A stretch of DNA of 64,000 bases from DAIPKP01 sp964545875 (GCA_964545875.1 CAZJHH010000001.1:434001-498000), one strand, 5' to 3'. Counted from the first letter of the stretch, positions 34,048 through 42,356 are shown. The notes: generated from the letters alone by a model not told the origin. Program-made: numbers and translations.

Positions 34048-35724
34048 TTATGCGGCGGGGGTTTCCAGGGAAGGGCCGTCTTCCACTCTCTTGGAGAGCA
34101 TCCAGAAGATGAGTACCGCCGCCAAAGCTCCCGCAGCGAGGTTCACCGGAGCGGAGTAGCCCAGAGCCACTCCCGCATAGCCCACGCAGGCTCCCAGGGC
34201 TGCCACGATGGCGTAGGGAGCCTGGGTGTTCACGTGGTCCATATGATCGGATCCGGTAAACATGGAGGACATAACTGTGGTGTCCGAAATGGGGGAGCAG
34301 TGATCTCCGAAAACGGCTCCGCCGAAAACCGCTCCGATGGTGGGAATAATGGCGGTCATGGGGTCTATTCCTGCCGCGAGGGAGAGGCTGTGTGCCAGAG
34401 GTACCACGATGGGCATGAGTACCGCCATGGTGCCGTAGGAGGTGCCGGCGCAGAAGGAAATGGCGGCTCCCGCCAGGAAGGAGAGCATGGGAAGCCACAT
34501 GGGGGAGAGCACGTCGCCCACCACGGAGGCTACGTAGAGAGGAACTCCCACGGCCTTGATGGAGGAGCCGATTCCCCAGGCGAAGATAAGAATGAGGGTT
34601 CCCACGAAGATGGAGCGCATGCCGTCCAGGTATCCCCGAAAGAGCCGTTTCCAGGTGGTCACTTTCTGGAGAGCGTAGAAGAAAATGGTGAACCAGACCG
34701 AGGTGAAGGCTCCCCATACCAGGGCGGTGGAGCTGCTTCCTTCGCCGATAGCCTCGGCGATTCCCACGTTGGGCCAGCCTCCGGTGATGATGAGGAGGGT
34801 GAAGATGGAGCCGATGAGCACCATAAGAGGAATGATGAAGTTGTGAAGCTTCCGGGGGCATTCATCGCAGGGTTCCAGGTTGTCCGATTCTTCCGCCACC
34901 AGGGGCTCCGCGCCTTCCCGGAGAATCTGCCCCGTGGTGCGGGCCCGGCGTTCCGCAGTGAGCATGGGGCCGAAATCCCGCAGGGAGAGCACGCAGAAGG
35001 TCATGACCACGAGAGTGATGATGTTATAAAGAATATAGGGAATGGAATGGAGATAGGCCACGTAGGGGGAGCTTTCGATTCCAAGAGCGGTGAACTGGCT
35101 GCCGATTTGCCCTACCATGTAGGCGATCCAGGAGGAGATTCCCGCGATGCAGGCCACGGGAGCCGCGGTGGAATCCACGAGGTAGGAGAGTTTTTCCTTG
35201 GAAATTCGGTACTTCGCAGTGATGGGAGTCATGGTGGTGCCTACCACCACGGTATTCACGTAGTCTTCGAAGAAGATCACGAAGCCCGCGAGTTCCGTCA
35301 TGAGAAGAGCTCCCCGGACGCTGCTGATCTTTTTCGTGATCCATTGAACCACCGCATCCACGCCGCCGCCGACCCGCATGATTCCCACCAGGCCCCCCAT
35401 GGTAAGGCTGGTGAGTACGATCTTGGCGGACCAGGGATCGCCCAGGTTGTTCCAGAGGGCCTCCACGGCTTTGCCGAAGCCGGTGATGGGGTTCCATCCC
35501 GTCAGCATGGTTCCCGCCACCCAGATGCCCAGGAAAAGCGAGGGAATAACCTCTTTGGTAATAATGCAGAGCCCGATGGCGATAATCGGGGGAAGCAGAG
35601 AGAGGGCTCCGAAATCCGGAGCACTTCCCTCGGCGGCCCAGGCGGCTCCTCCCAGAGCGAGAAGCCCTGCGGCGAGGAGAGCTCGGGAAGCCCATGCGCA
35701 TGCTGTCTTGCGAATTCCTTCCAT
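34048..35724 (-). CDS. NhaC family Na+/H+ antiporter (long form)
   Basis: A 558-residue transporter of the NhaC/YfkL group. It begins with a hydrophobic, signal-like segment ending GGAAWAAEG before the first true membrane helices. Signatures are ELAGFVIFFEDYVNTVVVG, SFCAGTSYGTMAVLMPIV and GDHCSPISDTTVMSSM. It probably exchanges Na+ for H+ or an amino-acid-related anion. ATG at 35724 follows GGAGGTG. It is divergent from an M20 hydrolase gene, and both promoters share repeated sequence elements, which suggests uptake of the substrate or product of that enzyme. Confidence 0.85.
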   Translation of the reverse strand: MEGIRKTACAWASRALLAAGLLALGGAAWAAEGSAPDFGALSLLPPIIAIGLCIITKEVIPSLFLGIWVAGTMLTGWNPITGFGKAVEALWNNLGDPWSAKIVLTSLTMGGLVGIMRVGGGVDAVVQWITKKISSVRGALLMTELAGFVIFFEDYVNTVVVGTTMTPITAKYRISKEKLSYLVDSTAAPVACIAGISSWIAYMVGQIGSQFTALGIESSPYVAYLHSIPYILYNIITLVVMTFCVLSLRDFGPMLTAERRARTTGQILREGAEPLVAEESDNLEPCDECPRKLHNFIIPLMVLIGSIFTLLIITGGWPNVGIAEAIGEGSSSTALVWGAFTSVWFTIFFYALQKVTTWKRLFRGYLDGMRSIFVGTLILIFAWGIGSSIKAVGVPLYVASVVGDVLSPMWLPMLSFLAGAAISFCAGTSYGTMAVLMPIVVPLAHSLSLAAGIDPMTAIIPTIGAVFGGAVFGDHCSPISDTTVMSSMFTGSDHMDHVNTQAPYAIVAALGACVGYAGVALGYSAPVNLAAGALAAVLIFWMLSKRVEDGPSLETPAA

Positions 35725-36116
35725 GATACACACACCTCCATAGACATGAAAATTTGCTTTGGAATAACCACTAATCATGTAGGATGATTGTAAGGTATGA
35801 GGGAGGCGTTCGTCAACATGTATATTCTTTTTTTACTTGTTTATAAAGAGCAATTTTCCTAAAAAAGCTTGCAAAAACTATGTTTGATCCGGCTTATATT
35901 TTTTTATGTTGACACGAAAAAGGAAGGCATGTAGGATGGTTTTCAGTCACTAATCATGAATAATGAGTCATATTGAGAGCCAAACTGCAAAGAATCCTGA
36001 AGGGGGAAGGGTTTTTGGATTTTTCCTGAGAAAAGATCTTCCAAAGTATGGCAATCTTGGAGGGCGAATGCCGGGGAAATTTTTCTCGCTCGTCTTTTCC
36101 GAAAAAGGAGGATACT
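35725..36116 (+). promoter_or_regulatory. Divergent promoter region with shared repeats (nhaC-like / M20)
   Basis: Plus promoter: TTGACA (35909-35914), 17 bases, TAGGAT (35932-35937). Minus promoter: TTGACG (35816-35811), 18 bases, TACAAT (35792-35787). CATGTAGGATG occurs at 35777-35787 and again at 35929-35939, and CTAATCATG at 35771-35779 and 35950-35958. These overlap or lie just beyond both -10 boxes, so one regulator may control both genes. Confidence 0.5.
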
Positions 36117-37310
36117 ATTATACGATATTCCGATCTGCTTCGATCCGCCCAGGAGATTCTGCCCTGGATGATCGAAATCCGGCGGGATTTGCACGAGCAT
36201 CCCGAGATGGATTTCGAGCTGCATCGCACTGCAGAAAAGGTGGAAGAGCGTTTGCGGGAACTCGGTATTTCCTCGAAACGCTATGCCAAAACCGGCATGG
36301 CGGCTACCCTGGAGGGAGATGCTGCGGGGCCTTGCGTGTTGCTCCGGGCGGATATGGATGCTCTCCCCATTCAGGATACCAAGGAAGTGCCCTATAAATC
36401 GAAAATTCCCGGAGTGATGCACGCCTGCGGTCACGATGCTCATACGGCCATTCTTCTGGGAGCGCTTCGGCTTTTGCGGGAATTGCCGGAGCCCCGGAGA
36501 GGAACCTTGCTGGGAATTTTCCAGCCCGCGGAAGAATCTGCGGGAGGAGCGCTTCCCATGATTCGGGAGGGAGCTCTCCGGGAACATCCTCCCCGCTACT
36601 GTCTGGGACTTCACGTAACGCCCTCGCTTCCTGCGGGGACGGTGGGATATCTTCCGGGAAAGCTCCACGCCGCTTCGGAGATGTTCGACGTTACCATTCA
36701 CGGTAAGGGAGGGCACGGAGCATCTCCCGAGGAGGGCATCGACGCCATTGCCGTGGGAGCTTCCTTTGTGGGGGCCATTCAACAGATCGTGAGCCGCCGG
36801 ACAAACCCTCTGGATTCCGCAGTGGTCAGCATCGGCAGGTTTGTGGGAGAAGGAGCCCGGAACGTGATCTCCTCGAAGGTGGAACTTTCGGGTATTATAC
36901 GCACTTTGGAACCCTCCGGACGGGAGCGGGTGAAACGGCAGCTTTCCGAGGCGGTGTACCATTGCTGTGCCGCCCTGGGTGCCCGGGGAGAGGTGCGTTT
37001 TACCGAAGGGTATCCCTGCCTCGTGAACGATGCGGAAATTACCCGGCGGGGAGTTGCGGCGGGAGAGAAAATCCTGGCAGAGGGGGCCATGCGCCTCCTT
37101 CCGCAGCCGAACATGGGGGTGGACGATTTTGCCTACTTCCTTCAGGAAGCTCCGGGAAGCTACTTCAAGCTGGGAACCGCCCGGGAGGGGGAGGAGGACC
37201 GTTTCCCCCTGCACACATCGAATTTCGACATCGACGAAAAGTCTCTCGCCTATGGTGCGGCCTTCCTTGCGGGATGCTCCCTGGATCTCTGGAATACGGA
37301 CAATTCCTGA
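36117..37310 (+). CDS. M20 family amidohydrolase with a probable non-AUG start
   Basis: About 397 residues. Metal ligands are all present: HACGHDAH, FQPAEESAGG, GLHVTP and the His before TSNFDIDE. It cleaves N-acyl amino acids or amino-acid conjugates. The strong ribosome site AAAAAGGAGG ends at 36111, followed 5 bases later by ATT (36117) and then ATA; no ATG, GTG or TTG lies at a fitting distance, and alignment with the other M20 proteins here begins just there. An in-frame ATG at 36048 has no ribosome site. The ddh-like gene follows by 48 bp in the same operon. Confidence 0.88.
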   Translation: MIRYSDLLRSAQEILPWMIEIRRDLHEHPEMDFELHRTAEKVEERLRELGISSKRYAKTGMAATLEGDAAGPCVLLRADMDALPIQDTKEVPYKSKIPGVMHACGHDAHTAILLGALRLLRELPEPRRGTLLGIFQPAEESAGGALPMIREGALREHPPRYCLGLHVTPSLPAGTVGYLPGKLHAASEMFDVTIHGKGGHGASPEEGIDAIAVGASFVGAIQQIVSRRTNPLDSAVVSIGRFVGEGARNVISSKVELSGIIRTLEPSGRERVKRQLSEAVYHCCAALGARGEVRFTEGYPCLVNDAEITRRGVAAGEKILAEGAMRLLPQPNMGVDDFAYFLQEAPGSYFKLGTAREGEEDRFPLHTSNFDIDEKSLAYGAAFLAGCSLDLWNTDNS

Positions 37311-37358
37311 AATACAAATTCTACAATGCATGGATGTGCGGAAAGGACGAGATTTATT

Positions 37359-38279
37359 ATGACGAACATGAGGAGTTCCAAAAAACGCATCGCCCTGGTG
37401 GGGTTCGGCAACGTGGGACGGGAGGTTCTGGAGGCCCTTGAGAGCGCTCCGGATTTGGAACCCGCCGGAGTGATTCTCCGCAATCCTCAGAAGGCGGAAG
37501 CCCTGAGAAAGCAGGTCTCGGTTCCCGTAGTGAGCCATGTGGAAGAGCTTTCTTCGGTGGATGGTGCGGTGCTCGCCATCGCCAGCCGGGCGGTTCCTCA
37601 GGTAGCTCCTCTGTACCTCGCCAAGGGGATACATACGGTGGACAGTTTCGATATTCACGGAGAACCGGTGATGGAGATGCGGAAGAATCTTCGTGAGGTG
37701 GCGATAAAGAACGGTTCCGTGGCGGTGATCTGCGCGGGATGGGATCCCGGTTCGGACTCGGTGGTCCGGGCTCTTCTGGAAACCATCGCTCCCCGGGGAA
37801 TTACCTATACCAATTTTGGCCCCGGCATGAGCATGGGCCATACCGTGGCGGTGAAGGGCCTTCCGGGGGTCCGGAACGCTCTTTCCGAGACGCTTCCCAA
37901 GGGGGAGGGGCTTCACAAGCGGTACGTTTACGTGGAGCTCGAGGAGGGAGCGGTTTTCGAGGAGGTGCAGAAGGCCATTCGGGAGGATCCCTACTTCTGT
38001 CACGACGAAACCTACGTCTACGCGGTGGATTGCGTGGAAAAGCTTCTGGACCAGGGGCACGGAGTGCACATGATCCGCCGGGGGGTTTCGGGAAACACCC
38101 ACAATCAGCGCATGGAGTTCAATATGACGCTTCAGAACCCCGCCGCCACCGCTCAGGTGATGGTGTCTTCCATGAGAGCGAGCTTCCGCATGGCTCCGGG
38201 GTGCTATACCATGTTGGAAATTCCTCCGGTGGATTTTCTGGAGGGAGATCGGGAGGGATTGCTCCGCCGGCTGGTGTAG
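37359..38279 (+). CDS. ddh: meso-Diaminopimelate dehydrogenase-like NADP enzyme
   Basis: A 306-residue protein with the Rossmann motif ALVGFGNVGREVLEAL and Ddh landmarks VDSFDIHGE, AGWDPGSDS, FGPGMSMGHT, KRYVYVELE, HMIRRGVSGNTHNQ and APGCYTMLEIPP. Ddh oxidatively deaminates meso-diaminopimelate at its D-centre, or runs in reverse with ammonia. It sits directly behind an M20 hydrolase, which points to catabolism of a peptide- or acyl-linked diamino acid rather than cell-wall synthesis. ATG at 37359 is chosen over 37326 because GGAAAGGA precedes it. A terminator follows. Confidence 0.82.
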   Translation: MTNMRSSKKRIALVGFGNVGREVLEALESAPDLEPAGVILRNPQKAEALRKQVSVPVVSHVEELSSVDGAVLAIASRAVPQVAPLYLAKGIHTVDSFDIHGEPVMEMRKNLREVAIKNGSVAVICAGWDPGSDSVVRALLETIAPRGITYTNFGPGMSMGHTVAVKGLPGVRNALSETLPKGEGLHKRYVYVELEEGAVFEEVQKAIREDPYFCHDETYVYAVDCVEKLLDQGHGVHMIRRGVSGNTHNQRMEFNMTLQNPAATAQVMVSSMRASFRMAPGCYTMLEIPPVDFLEGDREGLLRRLV

Positions 38280-38336
38280 CTTTTGAGGTATGTCCTTTCG
38301 GGGCAGTTCGAGGATAGTCTGAAAAAGAAACGTTTT

Positions 38337-38367
38337 GGGGATGAGCCCGGAAGGCCATCCCCTTTTT
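38337..38367 (+). terminator. Terminator of the M20-ddh operon
   Basis: GGGGATG (38337-38343) pairs with CATCCCC (38356-38362), followed by TTTTT. Confidence 0.75.
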
Positions 38368-38392
38368 CGGTGTTTTGGAGTTCTTCCGGCGA

Positions 38393-39133
38393 TCAGGAGG
38401 GGGGGGATTTCGGGTTCTCTTCGAGGAACCAACGGCGTACGTCCCCGATAATGTTGTCGATGTGTCGAAGCATGGCATCTTCGGCCCCTCCCGGATCGTT
38501 TCGGGCGATGGCTTCCGCGATGGCCTGATGATCCACTCCCAGGGTGTACTGGGGGTGCTCCGAGCGGATTTTGGCGAGAAGAGTGCGGATGTTGCGGTCC
38601 TGGCGCACCAGCCGGAGCGCCGCCGAGAGCACCTCGTTTCCCGCGGCTTCCGCAATGGCCTCGTGGAAATTTCGGTCCTCTTCCAGCACCTTGTCTATGC
38701 TGAGATCTTTCATGGGTTTGGCATGGGCGAAGATGGCCCCCATGGTGCGGTCCGTGGCGGAAAAGGCCGCGAGGCGGCTCGTCTCTCGTTCGATGGCTCG
38801 TCGTGCCACGAGAACCTTGAGGATTTTCTGGGGATCCTGCCCTTCCAGGGTGTGCAGAAAGTGTTCCGCCAGATGGAGTTGTTCGTTCTGTTTCCGAATC
38901 TGTCGCAGAAGGCCCTTTCCTTTTTCCGAAAGGGTTCTCCCCTTGTTGCTCACCTGGAGAACGTATCCCCGCTGTTCCAGGTTCCAGAGAAATCTTCCCG
39001 CCGTGGCCATGCTCACGTTGATGTTGTCCGCTCCCAAAGCCGCCATGATGGCGCTGGCTCCCATGGGGCGATCGGATTGTCCGAGAATGAGAAGAATTTT
39101 TTCCTCTTCCTCCCGGTTTGTTCCGTTCATCAT
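38393..39133 (-). CDS. FCD-domain regulator with NrpR-like winged helix
   Basis: A 246-residue regulator. The C-terminal two thirds form the all-helical FCD ligand domain of GntR/FadR proteins (DRNFHEAIAEAAGNEVLSAA, then GVDHQAIAEAIARND with the metal-binding His). The N-terminal domain is not the classic GntR winged helix: KILLILGQSDRPMGASAIMA followed by NVSMATAGRFLWNLEQRGYV resembles the winged helix at the N-terminus of NrpR/RNase R-type regulators. ATG at 39133 follows AAGGAGTG. It is divergent from an M20 gene, with a 9-bp inverted repeat between the promoters, so it probably regulates that gene and itself. Confidence 0.82.
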   Translation of the reverse strand: MMNGTNREEEEKILLILGQSDRPMGASAIMAALGADNINVSMATAGRFLWNLEQRGYVLQVSNKGRTLSEKGKGLLRQIRKQNEQLHLAEHFLHTLEGQDPQKILKVLVARRAIERETSRLAAFSATDRTMGAIFAHAKPMKDLSIDKVLEEDRNFHEAIAEAAGNEVLSAALRLVRQDRNIRTLLAKIRSEHPQYTLGVDHQAIAEAIARNDPGGAEDAMLRHIDNIIGDVRRWFLEENPKSPPS

Positions 39134-39191
39134 GCATATCACTCCTTGCGTTGGCCTCGGGGAAATAGAGGAACTCCCCGGAGCATGGCTC

Positions 39192-39274
39192 ATCATACCG
39201 AGAAAAACTGCATAACGTCAATGACATGTATAACCTTCGCGTCATTGACAAGGGCTTTCCCGGAATGGTAGGGT
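39192..39274 (+). promoter_or_regulatory. Divergent promoters with a 9-bp inverted-repeat operator
   Basis: Operator: GTCAATGAC (39217-39225) and GTCATTGAC (39241-39249), exact inverted repeats 15 bases apart. Minus promoter: TTGACG (39221-39216), 18 bases, TATGAT (39197-39192). Plus promoter: TTGACA (39245-39250), 18 bases, TAGGGT (39269-39274). Each operator arm overlaps one -35 box. Confidence 0.65.
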
Positions 39275-39342
39275 GAACCGGAAGGATCCGGAACTCTCCG
39301 TTTACCGGAGGGATGGAAGATCCAGGATGGGGTGAAAAGGCG

Positions 39343-40566
39343 ATGCTGAAGGATAAAAACGTAAAGACCCGGATGAAGCTTCTGCGGAAAAGGGCGGAGG
39401 AGCTTCGGGGAGATCTTGTGGAGCTTCGCAGGGAGCTCCACCGATATCCCGAGGTGGGATTTTCCCTGGAGAAGACCGCCTCTCTGGTGGAGGCGGCTCT
39501 GAAGGATGCGGCTATCCCCTTTCGGCGCTGTGCGGGCACGGGGATCGCGGCGGTGGTTCGGGGAGATCTTCCCGGTCCGGTGGTGGCCTTTCGGGCGGAT
39601 ATGGACGCCCTTTCCATGGATGACGCCAAGGATGTCCCCTATCGATCCATGGTGCCCGGGAAGATGCACGCCGCGGGGCACGACGCTCATACGGCGATTC
39701 TGGTGGGCACCGCCCGGCTTCTTCGGGAGATGCGCGGTGAGTTTCGGGGCACGGCTCTTCTTCTTTTCGAACCCGCCGAGGAGACCGAGGGGGGAGCTCT
39801 TCCCATGATCCGGGACGGGGCCCTGGAGGATCCCGTGCCGGAATGCATCTTCGGATATAACGTTTCTCCGGAGCTTCCCGTGGGGAAGGTGCGCATATCT
39901 CCCGGAAGGGTTTACGCCGCCTCGGACATGTTCGATCTTCACATTGTCGGCGAGGGATGCCATGGCGCCTATCCCCACAAGGGGAGAGACGCCCTTGCCA
40001 TCGCCTCGGCCCTGGTGACCCTGCTGCAGCAGGGCATAAGTCGGGAAGTGGACCCGGTGCAGCCTGCGGTGCTCACCGTGGGAACCTTCAACGCCGGAGA
40101 GGCCCGAAATGCCGTGGCCCGGGAGGCGTTTCTTTCGGGAATCATCCGTACCCTCGATCCGGGGGTGCGCAAGCATCTCCGCACATGGCTCCAGAGGACC
40201 GTGGAAGGCGTGGCCGCAGGCATGGGGGCCCAGGGAATCGCCAGAATTCGGGAAAGCTACCCCTGTGTGGTGAACTCCGAAGAGTTGGTATCCTACGTGC
40301 ATGCCCTGGGAGAATCGCTGTTGGGAAAGAGTTTTGTCCGCACCTCGGAAGAGCGCCCCTCCCTGGAGGTGGATGACTTTTCCTACTTTGCCCAGCGTAT
40401 TCCCGGAGCCTTCTACTTTCTCGGCACCGGCAACGAGGCCCGGAAAAGCTCGTATCCCCTGCACTCTCCTCGCTTCGACGTGGACGAAGACGCCCTTCCC
40501 CTGGGAGCCGCACTGAATGCGGGATTGGCGTTGTGGTACGCCGAGCTCCGGGAGAGCTCCGAATGA
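39343..40566 (+). CDS. M20 family amidohydrolase lacking two metal ligands
   Basis: A 407-residue M20D homologue (fold landmarks VELRRELHRYPEVGFSLEKT, FRADMDALSMDDAKDVPYRS). The Cys of the CGHD motif is Ala (HAAGHDAH), and the His of the GLHxxP motif is Asn (GYNVSPELP); the two PAEE Glu, GHD His and the late His (LHSPRFDVDE) remain. Enzymes of this group bind two metals through Cys, His, Glu, His and His, so this one has probably changed metal use or lost hydrolysis. ATG at 39343 follows GGGGTGAAAAGG; 39313 is an alternative. It is controlled from the divergent FCD operator and ends at a strong terminator. Confidence 0.85.
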   Translation: MLKDKNVKTRMKLLRKRAEELRGDLVELRRELHRYPEVGFSLEKTASLVEAALKDAAIPFRRCAGTGIAAVVRGDLPGPVVAFRADMDALSMDDAKDVPYRSMVPGKMHAAGHDAHTAILVGTARLLREMRGEFRGTALLLFEPAEETEGGALPMIRDGALEDPVPECIFGYNVSPELPVGKVRISPGRVYAASDMFDLHIVGEGCHGAYPHKGRDALAIASALVTLLQQGISREVDPVQPAVLTVGTFNAGEARNAVAREAFLSGIIRTLDPGVRKHLRTWLQRTVEGVAAGMGAQGIARIRESYPCVVNSEELVSYVHALGESLLGKSFVRTSEERPSLEVDDFSYFAQRIPGAFYFLGTGNEARKSSYPLHSPRFDVDEDALPLGAALNAGLALWYAELRESSE

Positions 40567-40623
40567 ACAAACCCGACACGAGAGCCCCGTTATAAGGGGT
40601 TTCGATCCTTGAGATTTCCCTGA

Positions 40624-40672
40624 AAGAGCCCCGGAAAAGGCGGACGAATCCGCTCTTTCCGGGGCTCTTTCG
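40624..40672 (+). terminator. Strong terminator after the third M20 gene
   Basis: AAGAGCCCCGGAAA (40624-40637) pairs with TTTCCGGGGCTCTT around an inner GGCGGA/TCCGC stem, and TTTCGGG follows. Confidence 0.75.
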
Positions 40673-40703
40673 GGTAGAGGGGGGTAGAGAAAGAATTGTT
40701 GAA

Positions 40704-40814
40704 TTATTTTTTTTCGGTTTCCCGCAGGGCCTCTAAATGTGCGAGGGCCACATCTCCCAGATCTTCCCGAAGGATTTCCATCTCCGCTTCGCTCCGCTCA
40801 ACTCGGGGACTCAT
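40704..40814 (-). CDS. Small acidic helical protein (36 residues)
   Basis: A short frame with a strong ribosome site (AGGAGGAAAAATT before ATG at 40814). The product, MSPRVERSEAEMEILREDLG then DVALAHLEALRETEKK, is charged and should be one amphipathic helix. It lies 79 bp beyond the paaK stop on the same strand, so it is probably cotranscribed. Function unknown; real translation is supported only by the ribosome site. Confidence 0.45.
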   Translation of the reverse strand: MSPRVERSEAEMEILREDLGDVALAHLEALRETEKK

Positions 40815-40893
40815 AATTTTTCCTCCTTTTCCTGAAATTTTCTCGTGTGAACACATCTTTCTTTTCTCTCCGTCCGCATAAAGATTCTGCGAA

Positions 40894-42141
40894 TCAAGCC
40901 ACTTTTTTAATGCGTACCGCCTTGCCCGCGGACCGTTCGAGGGCTCCGGGTTCGAAAATCCGGAGTCCCACCCGAACTCCCAGAAGATCCTTCAATTCTG
41001 TGGCGGTTTGGCGAATAAGCGTACCCGCCGCCTCTTCCGAGAGGACGGTTTTGCTTTCGCAGCATACCGTAAGCTCCTTCATGCCGCCCTTTTCCGAAAC
41101 TTCCAGAAAGTAGTGGAGCGAAAGCCCGGGCACTCGTCCCAGAGCCACCTCCACCTGGGAGGGAAATACGTTGACTCCCCGGATGATCAGCATATCGTCG
41201 CTGCGTCCCAGAATGCGGGCTATCCGCTTCTCTCCGCATCCGCAGGGGCAGGGCTCCGGGTAGAGCCTGGAAAGATCCCGGGTGCGGTAGCGGATCATGG
41301 GGAGAGCCTCCTTGGTGAGGGTGGTGATGACGATTTCTCCGGTCTCTCCGGGGGGGAGCACCTCTCCCGTTTCGGGGTTTATGATCTCCACCAGAAAATG
41401 ATCTTCGTCGAAGTGAAGCCCTTCCCGAAGGGGGCATTCCATGGCCACTCCGGGGCCGATGATCTCCGAAAGCCCGTAAGAGTCGATGGCGGTGATTCCC
41501 AGGGTTTGCTCCAGGTGGATTCGCATTTCCTCGGTCCATGCCTCGGCTCCGAAAATGCCCAGCCGAAGCCGGAGGTTGTTCTTCTTTCGGGAGTTCAGCA
41601 CCTCCGCCAGATGCAGCGCGTAGGAGGGGGTACTGGTAAAGGCGGTGGTTCCCAGATCTTCCATGAGAAGTACCTGACGCTCCGTAAAGCCTCCTCCCGA
41701 GGGAATTACCAAAGCTCCCAGCTCTTCGGCTCCCCAGTGGAATCCCAGGGCTCCCGTAAAGAGGCCGTATCCCAGGGCGATCTGAAAGACGTCCTTCGAA
41801 GAGAGCCCCGCCACGGTAAGGCGATGGGCCATAAGGGAGGACCATGTGGCGATGTCCTGCCTGGTGTAGGCCACCACGGTGGGTTTTCCGGTGGTTCCCG
41901 AAGAGGCGTGAATGCGTACCACCTCTTCTTTGTCGCATGCCAGAAGACCGTAGGGATAGGTATCCCGAAGATCGTTTTTGGTGGTGAAGGGGAGCCGGGA
42001 GAGATCCTCCAGGCTGCGGATGTCTCTGGGGGAAAGCCCCAGATCCTCCATCTTGGCCCGATAGTGAGGTACCCTCTCCCATACTCGCTGTACAACCCTC
42101 TGTAACTGACCTGTTCTCTGCTCGTCCTTGCTCTTCTGCAT
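40894..42141 (-). CDS. paaK: Phenylacetate-CoA ligase (AMP-forming aryl-CoA ligase)
   Basis: A 415-residue adenylate-forming enzyme. P-loop: IHASSGTTGKPTVVAYTR; A4/A5 region DSYGLSEIIGPGVAMEC; GRSDDMLIIRGVNVFPSQVE marks the hinge and C-terminal lid, all typical of PaaK. It activates phenylacetate, 4-hydroxyphenylacetate or indoleacetate to the CoA ester. In amino-acid fermenters these acids form from Phe, Tyr and Trp; the reverse path, through indolepyruvate:ferredoxin oxidoreductase, rebuilds the amino acids. ATG at 42141 follows AAGGAGGAG. Upstream lies a Phe/Tyr leader-peptide attenuator, which favours the biosynthetic reading. Confidence 0.9.
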   Translation of the reverse strand: MQKSKDEQRTGQLQRVVQRVWERVPHYRAKMEDLGLSPRDIRSLEDLSRLPFTTKNDLRDTYPYGLLACDKEEVVRIHASSGTTGKPTVVAYTRQDIATWSSLMAHRLTVAGLSSKDVFQIALGYGLFTGALGFHWGAEELGALVIPSGGGFTERQVLLMEDLGTTAFTSTPSYALHLAEVLNSRKKNNLRLRLGIFGAEAWTEEMRIHLEQTLGITAIDSYGLSEIIGPGVAMECPLREGLHFDEDHFLVEIINPETGEVLPPGETGEIVITTLTKEALPMIRYRTRDLSRLYPEPCPCGCGEKRIARILGRSDDMLIIRGVNVFPSQVEVALGRVPGLSLHYFLEVSEKGGMKELTVCCESKTVLSEEAAGTLIRQTATELKDLLGVRVGLRIFEPGALERSAGKAVRIKKVA

Positions 42142-42211
42142 GCTTCTGGCTCCTCCTTCCAGAGTTGGCGTATCATAATTGTAGTGCGGCATAGACGCGA
42201 AGTACAAAAAA

Positions 42212-42240
42212 GAGGGCCCCCGCCTGAAGCGGGAGCCCTC
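42212..42240 (-). terminator. Intrinsic terminator of the paaK attenuator
   Basis: 12-bp stem (42212-42223 with 42229-42240, one T-G wobble on the minus strand), a 5-base loop and a following run of six T on the minus strand (42211-42206). It lies between the leader ORF and paaK, so it must be read through for paaK expression. Confidence 0.8.
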
Positions 42241-42266
42241 TGGGGAATTTCCGTGAGCACGTACGC

Positions 42267-42356
42267 CTAAACGCCGGCCCACCCCCTGAGGGATCCCGCG
42301 TTGCTAAAGGCGTAATAATAAAAAGACGATACCGAAAGACTATGCTTACGGAACAT
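42267..42356 (-). CDS. Aromatic amino-acid leader peptide upstream of paaK
   Basis: A 29-codon ORF with ribosome site GGAGG 6 bases before ATG. The product begins MFRKHSLSVSSFYYYAF and ends GSLRGWAGV. Residues 12-17 are Phe-Tyr-Tyr-Tyr-Ala-Phe (codons TTT TAT TAT TAC GCC TTT), and a Trp codon is at position 26. Such a run in a short ORF between a good promoter and an intrinsic terminator is the hallmark of ribosome-mediated attenuation, as in pheA and pheST leaders. A ribosome held at the Tyr codons would cover the first pairing segment and free the antiterminator. Confidence 0.7.
   Translation of the reverse strand: MFRKHSLSVSSFYYYAFSNAGSLRGWAGV

Noticed and set aside
35943..39629. A minus-strand open frame of more than 1200 codons opposite the M20, ddh and regulator genes
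   Set aside because: It lies antisense to or across well-recognised genes, has low-complexity His/Gly/Arg-rich translation and no family match; it is a shadow of GC-rich coding DNA.
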